From positions 39,703 to 103,702 of the forward strand of contig JACRIY010000067.1 in the NCBI GenBank assembly GCA_016235805.1: a stretch of DNA of 64,000 nucleotides. The letters run 5' to 3'. Positions 53,942 to 61,959 of the stretch are shown in pieces (position 1 is the stretch's first letter; every line of letters begins with the position of its first letter). The notes under the pieces were generated by a model that ran no database searches, was not told where the DNA came from, and worked only from the letters and a program-made list of their open reading frames with translations. The translations under genes were made by a program, and so were the position numbers. Source of the DNA: Rhodocyclales bacterium (GTDB lineage Bacteria; Pseudomonadota; Gammaproteobacteria; Burkholderiales; Rhodocyclaceae).

Positions 53942-54954
53942 CGGCACGAATCCCCACCCCCTTCCCCGCTGTCTTGACGGACCGTTTCGACCGCCGCATC
54001 GACTACCTGCGGCTCTCGGTCACGGATCGCTGCGACCTGCGCTGCAGCTACTGCATGCCCAAGGGGCACCACGACTTCACGCCACGTGCCGGCTGGCTGA
54101 CGCCGGACGAGATCGAGCGCGTCGCGGCTGCCTTCGCCGCACTGGGCGTGCGGCGCATCCGCCTAACCGGCGGCGAGCCGCTGACGCGGCCCGACATCGA
54201 CGAGATCGCCGGCCGCATCGGTGCGGTGCCCGGCATCGACGACCTGTCCCTGACCACCAATGCCACGCAGCTGGCGAAACATGCCGACGCGCTCCATGCC
54301 GCCGGCGTGCGGCGGCTCAACGTAAGCCTCGACACGCTCGACCCGAAGCGCTTTCGGGCCATTACCGGCACCGGCACGCTGGCCAAGGTGCTGCGCGGCC
54401 TCGACACGGCGCGCGGCGCCGGCTTCTCCCCGATCAAGATCAACATGGTGGTGCTGGCCGGCGTCAACGATCACGAAATCGATGCCATGACCGTGTTCTG
54501 CGGCACGCGCGGCTTCGTGCTGCGACTGATCGAAGTGATGCCGATGAACGGCACGGCCCAGCCGCCGGCACGGGCCGGCGCGACCCCCGACCTGGCCGCG
54601 ATCCGGCTGCGCCTGCAGGAGCGCTTCGGCCTGGTCGATGCAATGGTCCCCGGCGGTGGGCCGGCGCGCTACCTGCGCTCGCCCGACGGCTTCTACAACA
54701 TCGGCTTCATCACGCCGATCAGCCAGCACTTTTGCGAAACCTGCAACCGCGTCCGCGTCACTGCCGACGGCCGCCTGGTGCTCTGTCTGGGTCGGGAAAA
54801 CTCGATGGACCTGCGCGCCCTGCTGCGCGACGGCGCCTGCCAGGAAGAACTGATCGACGCCATCCGCGACGCCATCGCAAAGAAGCCCGAGCGTCATGAT
54901 TTCAATGTCCCGCAACACCGGCCGCTGCGTTTCATGGCGCAAACCGGCGGCTGA
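53938..54954 (+). CDS. moaA: GTP 3',8-cyclase MoaA
   Basis: This 338-residue radical SAM enzyme catalyses the first step of molybdenum cofactor synthesis. The N-terminal cluster motif is CDLRCSYCMP, GTP-binding TGGEPL and LDTL segments are present, and the C-terminal cluster is in FCETCNRVRVTADGRLVLCLG. The C-terminus normally ends in GG as required, and does so here (MAQTGG). Placement in the molybdoenzyme cluster ties cofactor supply to the enzyme; a second moaA may exist elsewhere. Confidence 0.96.
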   Translation: MTARIPTPFPAVLTDRFDRRIDYLRLSVTDRCDLRCSYCMPKGHHDFTPRAGWLTPDEIERVAAAFAALGVRRIRLTGGEPLTRPDIDEIAGRIGAVPGIDDLSLTTNATQLAKHADALHAAGVRRLNVSLDTLDPKRFRAITGTGTLAKVLRGLDTARGAGFSPIKINMVVLAGVNDHEIDAMTVFCGTRGFVLRLIEVMPMNGTAQPPARAGATPDLAAIRLRLQERFGLVDAMVPGGGPARYLRSPDGFYNIGFITPISQHFCETCNRVRVTADGRLVLCLGRENSMDLRALLRDGACQEELIDAIRDAIAKKPERHDFNVPQHRPLRFMAQTGG

Positions 54955-55010
54955 AACCGGACAGCCTTGCCACTACCATCAAGCCCGCCCACCCGCACGA
55001 CGGAGGAAGC

Positions 55011-55460
55011 ATGAACTCGATACGTGGCTTGCTGCAGAACAGGAAGCCGCTGGTGACGGTCAGCGCCGACCTGATGGTGTTCGCCGCCATCGAACGCATG
55101 GCCGGCGCGGACGTCGGCGCCGTGCTGGTGCTCGACGATGCAGGATCGATCGTCGGCATTTTCACCGAGCGCGATTGCCTGCAGAAAGTGAGCAGCAAAA
55201 AGCTCGACCCGACCACCACGCCGCTGCGCCAGGTCATGACCACCAATGTGCGCTACGCGAAGCCCGAGCACTCGGTGGAAGCCTGCCTGCGCCTGATGAC
55301 CGAACGCTATTTTCGCCACCTTCCGGTGCTCGACGAACAAGGGAAGATCCTCGGCATCATCTCGATCGGCGACCTGGTCAAGGCGCGCCTGACCGAGCAG
55401 GAGTTCGTCATCGGCCAGATGGAACATTACATCGCGGACAGCCTGCCGGTGCAGCGCTAA
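55011..55460 (+). CDS. Stand-alone CBS-domain pair protein
   Basis: This 149-residue protein consists of two CBS motifs: VFAAIERMAGADVGAVLVLD with GIFTERD, and VEACLRLMTERYFRHLPVLD with GIISIGDLVK. Such pairs bind adenosine nucleotides and act as regulatory or energy-sensing units. It is 56 bases after moaA and may be read with that operon. The partner is unknown. Confidence 0.92.
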   Translation: MNSIRGLLQNRKPLVTVSADLMVFAAIERMAGADVGAVLVLDDAGSIVGIFTERDCLQKVSSKKLDPTTTPLRQVMTTNVRYAKPEHSVEACLRLMTERYFRHLPVLDEQGKILGIISIGDLVKARLTEQEFVIGQMEHYIADSLPVQR

Positions 55461-55517
55461 TTCGTCCGCACCGATCCGGTTCGTCTGGTCGGCAGGCTTG
55501 CTGCCGGAAATCAAAAG

Positions 55518-55537
55518 TCGGCGCTGACGCTACGGCG
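55518..55537 (+). repeat. Short dispersed repeat R between the CBS gene and pepN
   Basis: TCGGCGCTGACGCTACGGCG, one mismatch from the core, in the gap between two convergent genes. Confidence 0.7.
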
Positions 55538-55551
55538 ATCGTCCTGCCCAA

Positions 55552-58227
55552 TCAGCCCAGCGCGTTGCCCACCACTTCCGCCACGTCGCGCGCCAGGCCG
55601 GGGCAGGCCCGGATGCGCTCAAGCGCGGCGCGGGCATGGGCCTGGCGGCCGGCGTCGAACTTGCGCCAGCTGTCGAAGCAGCGCGCGATGCGCGAGGCGA
55701 CCTGCGGATTCATCGCCTGCAACTCGATGGTGACGTCGGCCGCGAGCCGATAGCCCTCGCCGTCGGCGGCGTGGAAGTGGCGCGGGTTGGCGCCGCAGAA
55801 GGCACGCACCAGCGCATACACCTTGTTCGGATTCCTGATGTCGAAAGCGGCATGCTGCATCAGCTCGCGCACGCGCTGCGAGGTGCCGGGCAGGCGCGAA
55901 GTGGATTGCACCTGCAGCCACTTGTCGACCACCAGCGCTTCGTCTTTCCACTTCTCATGGAAGGCGGCCAGCGCCGCTTCGCGCTCCGGCAGGTCGAGGT
56001 TGGCCAGCGTTCCCAGCGCGGCCATGACGTCGGTCATGTTGCCGGCGCCGTCGAGTTGCGCCAGCAGGCGCGGCATGACGCTGGCCTTGAGATGGCCCGG
56101 CTCGCTCTCGGCGAGGTAGGCGAGGCAGAGGTTGCGCAGGGCGCGGCGGCCGACCTGGGCGCCTTCCGGCGCGTAGGGCGCGGTCGGCGCCAGCGCCTGC
56201 CAAACGGCCTCGAATTTGTCGCGCAGCACCGCCGCGAGGTGGCGACGCAGCGCCAGCCGCGCGGCGTGGATGGCCTCGGGGTCGATGGGCTGGCCACGGC
56301 CCGCCACCTCCTCGGCCAGCACCTGTTCGGCCGGCAGCAACAGGGCTTCGGCGGCGAGCGCCGGATCACCGGTGAGGCCGTCGTCGAGCACGCGGGCGAC
56401 GGCGGCGACGTAGGCATCGGGGATCCAGCCGGTGCCGGCGCCCGCCGCGGCGATGCCGGCGAGCAAGACGCGCGTCGCAAGCCGCTGCCCGGCTTCCCAG
56501 CGGTTGAAGGGGTCGCTGTCGTGGGCCATGAGGTGAGCCAGCTCGGCGTCGCTCTGTTCGAATTCGAGATGAACCGGCGCCGAGAAGCCGCGCAGCAGGG
56601 ATGCCACCGGCGCGGCGGCGACGTTGTCGAAGACGAAGCTCTGCGTGGCTTCGGTCAGCGAAACCACTTTCGTCTGTTCCGGCAGCGCATCGCTGCCATC
56701 CGGCAGCACCAGGCCGACGGCGACCGGGATATGCAACGGGCCTTCGTCTATGGCCAGGCCGGCATCCTGCAGTTTTCGCTCATAGGCGGTGTGGGCGAGG
56801 CTTTGCGTCAGGGTCAGCGTGTAGCGCTTTGCCGCCGCGTCGTAGGCGCCGGCCGCCTTCAGCAGCGGCGTGCCGGCGCGGGCGTACCAGCGGCGGAACT
56901 GGGTGAGATCCGTACCTGATGCATCCTGCATCGCGGCGACGAAATCCTCGCAGGTCACCGCCTGGCCGTCGTGGCGCTGGAAGTAGAGGTCCATGCCCTT
57001 GCGGAAATTGTCGCGGCCGATCAGCGTTTCGATCATGCGCACCACCTGGGCTCCCTTTTCGTACACGGTCGCCGTGTAGAAATTGTTGATCTCGGCGTAG
57101 GACGCGGGCCGGATCGGATGCGCCATCGGGCCGGCATCCTCGGGGAACTGGGCGACGCGCAACTGGCGCACTTCCTGGATGCGCGTCACGGCGCGCGAAT
57201 GCAGGTCCCCGCCGAATTCCTGGTCGCGATAAACGGTGAGGCCTTCCTTGAGCGACAACTGGAACCAGTCGCGGCAGGTGACGCGGTTGCCGGTCCAGTT
57301 GTGGAAGTATTCGTGGGCGACGACGCGGTCGATGTTCTGGTAATCCGTATCGGTGGCGGTGTCGGGCCGCGCCAGAACGTACTTGGTGTTGAAGATGTTG
57401 AGGCCCTTGTTCTCCATCGCCCCCATGTTGAAGTCGCCCACGGCGACGATCATGTAATGGTCGAGGTCCATCTCAAGGCCGAAGCGCTGCTCGTCCCAGG
57501 CCATGCTCTTCTTCAGCGCGGCCATGGCGTGGTCGCACTGATCGAGCTTGCCGGGTTCGACATACACGGCGAGGCGTACCTTGCGCCCCGATGCCGTGGT
57601 GAAGCTGTCCTCCAGCACGTCGAGCTTCGCCGCGACCAGGGCGAACAGGTAGGCCGGCTTGGCGTAGGGATCTTCCCAATGCGCCCAGTGACGACCTTCC
57701 CCCTTGCCTGCGACGACCAGGTTGCCATTGGACAGAAGTTGCGGGAAGCGCTCACTGTCGGCCTCGATGGTGCAGCTGAAGCGCGCCATGACGTCGGGCC
57801 GGTCGGGATAGAAGGTAATGCGGCGGAAGCCCTGCGCCTCGCATTGCGTGAAATAGCCATCCTTGGATTTGTAGAGGCCGGAAAGCTGGGTGTTGTTGTC
57901 CGGCTCGACGCGGACCAGGGTTTCCAGCATGAAGCTGTCGGGCAACGGTGCGCCGTCGACGCCACGGATGGTCAGCGTGTCGTCACCGAGCGTGTAGCGC
58001 GAGGGTGCAAGCGCCGTACCGCCAACGCCGACTTCCTGCAGCGCGAGTTCCTCGCCGTTCAGCACGAGGTCGCCGCCGGGGCCAACGGGATTGCGCCGGC
58101 AGGCCAGCCGGGCGCGAACTTCGGCATGGCCGTCGTGGATGGCGACGTGGAGATCGACCGTGTCGATCAGCCAGGCCGGCGGGGTGTAGTCCTTGAGGTA
58201 GATGGCGTGGGGGGTTTCGGTGCGCAT
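55552..58227 (-). CDS. pepN: Aminopeptidase N
   Basis: This is an 891-residue M1 metallopeptidase. The exopeptidase motif is GAMENKGL, the zinc site is VVAHEYFHNWTGNRV with the downstream Glu in LKEGLTVYRDQEF, and the C-terminal helical domain is complete. It removes N-terminal residues from peptides in the cytoplasm. Near the N-terminus it contains a copy of repeat R read as EVGVGGTAL. Confidence 0.96.
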   Translation of the reverse strand: MRTETPHAIYLKDYTPPAWLIDTVDLHVAIHDGHAEVRARLACRRNPVGPGGDLVLNGEELALQEVGVGGTALAPSRYTLGDDTLTIRGVDGAPLPDSFMLETLVRVEPDNNTQLSGLYKSKDGYFTQCEAQGFRRITFYPDRPDVMARFSCTIEADSERFPQLLSNGNLVVAGKGEGRHWAHWEDPYAKPAYLFALVAAKLDVLEDSFTTASGRKVRLAVYVEPGKLDQCDHAMAALKKSMAWDEQRFGLEMDLDHYMIVAVGDFNMGAMENKGLNIFNTKYVLARPDTATDTDYQNIDRVVAHEYFHNWTGNRVTCRDWFQLSLKEGLTVYRDQEFGGDLHSRAVTRIQEVRQLRVAQFPEDAGPMAHPIRPASYAEINNFYTATVYEKGAQVVRMIETLIGRDNFRKGMDLYFQRHDGQAVTCEDFVAAMQDASGTDLTQFRRWYARAGTPLLKAAGAYDAAAKRYTLTLTQSLAHTAYERKLQDAGLAIDEGPLHIPVAVGLVLPDGSDALPEQTKVVSLTEATQSFVFDNVAAAPVASLLRGFSAPVHLEFEQSDAELAHLMAHDSDPFNRWEAGQRLATRVLLAGIAAAGAGTGWIPDAYVAAVARVLDDGLTGDPALAAEALLLPAEQVLAEEVAGRGQPIDPEAIHAARLALRRHLAAVLRDKFEAVWQALAPTAPYAPEGAQVGRRALRNLCLAYLAESEPGHLKASVMPRLLAQLDGAGNMTDVMAALGTLANLDLPEREAALAAFHEKWKDEALVVDKWLQVQSTSRLPGTSQRVRELMQHAAFDIRNPNKVYALVRAFCGANPRHFHAADGEGYRLAADVTIELQAMNPQVASRIARCFDSWRKFDAGRQAHARAALERIRACPGLARDVAEVVGNALG
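58012..58031 (-). repeat. Short dispersed repeat R, copy inside pepN
   Basis: The minus strand reads TCGGCGTTGGCGGTACGGCG, one mismatch from the core, encoding VGVGGTA. The copy in the DUF4395 gene is read in the same frame as VGAGGTA. Confidence 0.55.
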
Positions 58228-58569
58228 GTTGTGTTTTTAGCGTGAAAGAACCCGTTCGCGGCGACGGGAGATCGTCGAGCGAAGCGAGCTGGTTGGTAGC
58301 CCCGCCCTGGGGCGGGGACGGGGGGCCATCAATTCGCCTTCCGCATGTTTCGTCTTCCGTGAGTGGTGCGGGGTGCCATGTGCGTCATGTGTGCTCTCGG
58401 GTGGGGATGGGCCGGCGGTGCCGGCGCAGAGGCGGCAGTATTTGCGCGATGCGGCTTGCGGTCAAGCGGCGTGCTCGCCCGAAGATCGCCGCAACGACGC
58501 GCATGCATTGGACGCAGGCGCCCCGCCGGCTTATTCTTGGTCCATCGCAGCTCCTCGAAAGCGCGGCAG
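58228..58569. repeat. 342-base gap with hairpin repeat, copy 5
   Basis: Between the divergent pepN and DMT transporter genes lie CGAGCGAAGCGAGC (58276-58289) and the hairpin CCCCGCCC-TG-GGGCGGGG (58300-58317), the minus-strand form of the second repeat family. The rest (58330-58569) shows no gene with support. It presumably carries the two promoters. Confidence 0.6.
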
Positions 58570-59619
58570 ATGTCCCTGCAAAACGCCCTTCGCCATCCCG
58601 GAATCGCCGCCGCGCTCGGCGCCGCGCTGTTGTTCGGTGCGGGTACCCCGCTGGCGAAATGGCTGCTCGACTCGGTCAGCCCCTGGCTGCTGGCGGGCCT
58701 GCTCTACCTCGGCTCGGGTCTCGGGCTGACGCTGTATCGCGCGCTCAAGCGGGCACCTGCGGTGCACCTGGCGCCGGGGGATGCGCTCTGGTTTGCCGGC
58801 GCGATACTCGCCGGCGGCATCGTCGGACCGGTGTTGCTGATGCTCGGCCTGGCCGGCATGCCGGCTTCCGGCGCCTCGCTGCTGCTGAACGCGGAAGGCG
58901 TGTTCACGGCGCTGCTGGCCTGGTTCGCCTTCCGCGAAAACTTCGACCGGCGCATCGCGCTGGGCATGGCCGCCATCGCGGCCGGCGCGATCGTGCTCAG
59001 TTGGCCGGGCGAGGCGCGCTTCGCCGGCCCCTGGCCAACGCTGGCCATCCTCGGCGCCTGCCTGGCGTGGGGCATCGACAACAACCTGACGCGCCGGATT
59101 TCATTCACCGACGCGACCTGGATCGCCGCCGTGAAAGGCTCGGTGGCCGGCGCGGTCAACCTGGCGCTGGCCTGGTCGCTCGGCGCAGCACTGCCACCCC
59201 TGCCCGCCATCGCGGGCGCCATGACGGTCGGCCTGTTTGCCTACGGGGTGAGCCTCGCGCTGTTCGTGGTCGGCCTGCGCCACCTAGGCACCGCGCGCAC
59301 CGGCGCCTATTTCTCGATCGCGCCCTTCTTCGGCGCCCTGGTGGCGGTGGTGATGGGCGACGCGCTGACGCCGCGACTGCTCGCCGCCGGCGCGCTGATG
59401 GCGCTCGGCACCTGGCTGCACCTGACAGAGCGCCACGAACACGAACACGCCCATCCCGCTCTGCTACACGACCACGAACACGGCCACGACGAGCACCACC
59501 GGCACGAGCATGAAACCCCCGTCGCCGCCGGCACGCGACACCGCCACCCGCACTGGCACGAACCGCTGGCGCACCGCCACCCCCACTACCCCGACGAACT
59601 GCATCGCCACGGGCATTAG
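58570..59619 (+). CDS. DMT-family (EamA) transporter with His-rich tail
   Basis: The ATG at 58570 (MSLQNALRHPG) gives 349 residues. Ten hydrophobic helices form two EamA repeats (ALLFGAGTPLAKWLLD; FGALVAVVMGDALTPRL). The last 65 residues are extremely His-rich (HEHEHAHPALLHDHEHGHDE, then many further His), resembling metal-transporter loops. The family exports amino acids, nucleotide sugars or other small molecules; the tail suggests metal binding or sensing. The substrate is unknown. Confidence 0.87.
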   Translation: MSLQNALRHPGIAAALGAALLFGAGTPLAKWLLDSVSPWLLAGLLYLGSGLGLTLYRALKRAPAVHLAPGDALWFAGAILAGGIVGPVLLMLGLAGMPASGASLLLNAEGVFTALLAWFAFRENFDRRIALGMAAIAAGAIVLSWPGEARFAGPWPTLAILGACLAWGIDNNLTRRISFTDATWIAAVKGSVAGAVNLALAWSLGAALPPLPAIAGAMTVGLFAYGVSLALFVVGLRHLGTARTGAYFSIAPFFGALVAVVMGDALTPRLLAAGALMALGTWLHLTERHEHEHAHPALLHDHEHGHDEHHRHEHETPVAAGTRHRHPHWHEPLAHRHPHYPDELHRHGH

Positions 59620-59650
59620 GCAGGCGACAAGGTGCGCCGGGGCTTTACGT

Positions 59651-59669
59651 GTATAGCACTTTGCTATAC
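59651..59669. promoter_or_regulatory. Palindromic operator of higBA module 2
   Basis: GTATAGCA-CTT-TGCTATAC is a perfect 8-bp inverted repeat with a 3-base centre, ending nine bases before the toxin start. The geometry equals the palindrome before module 1 although the sequence differs. Confidence 0.75.
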
Positions 59670-59678
59670 CATGTCAGC

Positions 59679-59963
59679 ATGAAATTGATATCCAATCGGT
59701 TACTGCGGGAATTCGCGCAAGTGCATGCCGATGCGGAAGCTCCGTTGCAGGCCTGGCGCAAGCTGGTCGAGAAGGCGAGCTACCGCAACTTTGCGGAACT
59801 GCGTGCGACCTTCGCCAGCGCCGACAAGATCGGAGACCGAATGGTGTTCAACATTGGCGGCAACAAGTACCGGCTGATCGCCGTGGTGTTGTTCTCGGTG
59901 CAACAAGTATTCGTCAAGGCGGTGCTGACCCACGCCGATTACGACAAGGGAGAATGGAAATGA
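59679..59963 (+). CDS. higB: HigB-family toxin, module 2
   Basis: This 94-residue HigB_toxin-family protein starts MKLISNRLLREFAQVHADAE. It contains PLQAWRKLVEKASYRNFAEL and MVFNIGGNKYRLIAVV, aligning along its length with the first HigB. It should be an mRNA interferase. The stop overlaps the antitoxin start (ATGA). Confidence 0.9.
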   Translation: MKLISNRLLREFAQVHADAEAPLQAWRKLVEKASYRNFAELRATFASADKIGDRMVFNIGGNKYRLIAVVLFSVQQVFVKAVLTHADYDKGEWK

Positions 59964-60370
59964 GCGTCACCGATATCCTCGCCCCCTGGACCGCCGTCAA
60001 TGATGCCCTTGGGCTGGCGGCGCCGATCCGCGACGAGGCGCATTACGCCGAGTTGCTGGCCTTCGTCGAAGAATGTTTCGACCGCTTCGGCAACAACGAA
60101 AGTCACCCGGTGTTCGGCCTGGTTTCGCTTGTTGCCGACCGTATCCGCGACTATGAGGAGCGCATCCATCCTTGGCCCGACTCGGCCACGCCGGGCACGC
60201 TGCTGGCCTATCTGATGGAGGAGCACGGCCTCAAACAATCCGACCTGCCCGAGGTCGGTCCGCAAAGCGTGGTGTCGGAAATTCTATCCGGCAAGCGCGC
60301 GCCGAACCTGCGTCAGGTAAAGGCCTTGGCCAGGCGCTTTCATGTGCCCATGGAGGCACTGGCCGGCTGA
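59960..60370 (+). CDS. higA: HigA-family antitoxin, module 2
   Basis: This 136-residue antitoxin has a C-terminal XRE-type helix-turn-helix (TLLAYLMEEHGLKQSDLPEV, SVVSEILSGKRAPNLRQVKA). It starts at the ATG overlapping the toxin stop; an ATG two codons upstream is possible. Its sequence differs considerably from the first HigA, fitting a separate operator. Confidence 0.88.
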   Translation: MSVTDILAPWTAVNDALGLAAPIRDEAHYAELLAFVEECFDRFGNNESHPVFGLVSLVADRIRDYEERIHPWPDSATPGTLLAYLMEEHGLKQSDLPEVGPQSVVSEILSGKRAPNLRQVKALARRFHVPMEALAG

Positions 60371-60405
60371 TCGATTCGCAGAAGCTTCGCCCGGGACGCA
60401 GATAG

Positions 60406-60425
60406 TCGGCGCTGGCGCTACGGCA
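60406..60425 (+). repeat. Short dispersed repeat R after higBA module 2
   Basis: TCGGCGCTGGCGCTACGGCA, one mismatch at the last base of the core, between higA and the DUF4395 gene. Confidence 0.7.
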
Positions 60426-60447
60426 CGCCGAGGCTCTCAGCGGCGCT

Positions 60448-61176
60448 TCACTTGCAATTGTTGTGCAACTTCCACTTCTCGGCGTGGCCGATGGCGACGG
60501 CGAAAGCCGGCGGCGTGCAACGATCGTCGCCGGCGGCGGCGGCCGGGGCAGCCGGCGCGTCCGCCTCCGCCGCGGGAAAGCCGCGCTGGCCGACGAGGCC
60601 GATCAGCGCAAGAAACAGCAGCACGATCGCCGTACCGCCAGCGCCGACTTTCTGGCTGGCATGCGGCGTGAAGACTTCACAGGCGCCGCCGGCGCAGTGC
60701 TGCGCCTGCCGATTGGGGAGAGCGTTGTAGATCTTGCAGCCGATGCAGATGCCGAAGGCGCTCTCGAAGAACATCAGCGTCAGGCAGGTGGCGCAGACCA
60801 GCATGTTGATCGGCCCGATCACGTTCTGGATCACGATCAGCCAGAGCATGGTCACGGCGAGGACCCAGCCGATCGCCCAGGCGAAGCGCTTTTGCGGCGC
60901 GCCAGTCCATTCCGGCACCTGCTTCCTGACCGCGAAACGGCCGACGATCATGCTCGGCGAATACTTCGGGTTGATGAAGAGGCGGATCGTGAAGTCGATC
61001 AGGAAGGCGATCACGAAGATCTTGGTCGGGCGGAAATTGCCCATGAACCACGCGTTGGCGAAGGTCATCATGGCGAACACGAAAAGAATGCCGGCGGCGG
61101 CGCGTACCTCGCGCTCGTTCATTACCGGCACATCGTAGCCGGACACCGTCTCGCCGAAACCGAAAATCCTGTTCAT
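60448..61176 (-). CDS. DUF4395 domain membrane protein
   Basis: The ATG at 61176 (MNRIFGFGETVSG) gives 242 residues. DUF4395 features include VNEREVRAAAG-like start region, RPTKIFVIAFLIDFTIRLFI and FFESAFGICIGCKIYNAL with a conserved CxxC. There are about four to five helices. The C-terminal part contains repeat R read as KVGAGGTAI and a short Cys-containing tail. Members often occur with thioredoxin-like or sulfur-handling genes, as here. Confidence 0.83.
   Translation of the reverse strand: MNRIFGFGETVSGYDVPVMNEREVRAAAGILFVFAMMTFANAWFMGNFRPTKIFVIAFLIDFTIRLFINPKYSPSMIVGRFAVRKQVPEWTGAPQKRFAWAIGWVLAVTMLWLIVIQNVIGPINMLVCATCLTLMFFESAFGICIGCKIYNALPNRQAQHCAGGACEVFTPHASQKVGAGGTAIVLLFLALIGLVGQRGFPAAEADAPAAPAAAAGDDRCTPPAFAVAIGHAEKWKLHNNCK
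60628..60647 (-). repeat. Short dispersed repeat R, copy inside the DUF4395 gene
   Basis: The minus strand is a full match to the core, read in frame as VGAGGTA between the DUF4395 domain and a C-terminal helix. Confidence 0.65.
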
Positions 61177-61205
61177 ATCAATCCTTTCAAAAAGTCGCCG
61201 CACCA

Positions 61206-61658
61206 TCAACCCTTGATGACCTTGCCGCTGCCGTCGCGCACGGTCACATTGACCGGGAAGCCGCTTCGGACGCTTTGTGTCACGACGCAGAAATCCTCGA
61301 ACTGATCGAGGACGCGATCGAGATGTTCAAGGCTGTCGGCCGGTGAATCGACCTGAATCATGACATCGACGCGGCCGACGCGCAGGCGCTTTTCCTCGTT
61401 GCGCTCCATGTGCGCGGTGACCACCGTGGTGATCGGGCCGGGATTGTTCTTGAACTTGCGCAGCGCGAACAGCAGGCTGGCCGAAAGGCAGTTGGCGATG
61501 CTGGCGGCGAGCAGCCGCGAGGGATTGGGACCGGCATCGTGGCCCAGCGGCGGCGGCTCGTCGGCCAGCAGGGGCGGGATGTCCTTGTCGAAGCGGATCA
61601 GGAAGGCGAAGTCGTCCTGCTGCTCGAGGGTGAAGCTGAACTGTTGCGTGTCGCTCAT
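61206..61658 (-). CDS. OsmC family protein
   Basis: This 150-residue OsmC/Ohr-fold protein has the first conserved Cys in ASIANCLSASLLFAL and the second in QFEDFCVVTQSVRSG, spaced as in OsmC peroxidases. These proteins reduce organic hydroperoxides or handle sulfur species. It lies between the DUF4395 gene and the small thioredoxin gene, all on the minus strand. Confidence 0.9.
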   Translation of the reverse strand: MSDTQQFSFTLEQQDDFAFLIRFDKDIPPLLADEPPPLGHDAGPNPSRLLAASIANCLSASLLFALRKFKNNPGPITTVVTAHMERNEEKRLRVGRVDVMIQVDSPADSLEHLDRVLDQFEDFCVVTQSVRSGFPVNVTVRDGSGKVIKG

Positions 61659-61677
61659 GATGTGCTCCTGAAAAAAG

Positions 61678-61721
61678 TCGGCGTCCCGCGGGGACTTCCT
61701 TCGGTCGCTGGTGATACGGCG
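61678..61721 (+). repeat. Interrupted copy of repeat R
   Basis: TCGGCG (61678-61683) and GCTGGTGATACGGCG (61707-61721) are the two ends of repeat R separated by 23 extra bases that include the hairpin GTCCCGCGGGGAC. It lies between the OsmC gene and the thioredoxin gene. Confidence 0.5.
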
Positions 61722-61722
61722 A

Positions 61723-61959
61723 TCACGCCTGTTTCAGCCAGCCGGCGATCTCGTCCTTGCTCGGCATGCGGCCGAACACCGCGACTTCCTCGTCGATCAC
61801 CAGCGCCGGCGTGGTGGTGATCGGGTAAGCCATGATTTCCTTCATGTCGCGCACGTGCTCGAAGCTCGCGTCGATGCCCTGTTCGGCGACCACCTCGCGC
61901 GTGAGTTGTTCGAGGCGCTGGCACTTTGCACAGCCGGTGCCGAGGATCTTGATCAGCAT
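61723..61959 (-). CDS. Small thioredoxin-like protein (redox-active disulfide protein 2 type)
   Basis: This 78-residue thioredoxin-fold protein has active site GTGCAKCQRL and cis-Pro segment ITTTPALVID. The type is regularly found next to COG0701 permeases and arsenic genes. It overlaps the permease stop by seven bases. Confidence 0.9.
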   Translation of the reverse strand: MLIKILGTGCAKCQRLEQLTREVVAEQGIDASFEHVRDMKEIMAYPITTTPALVIDEEVAVFGRMPSKDEIAGWLKQA

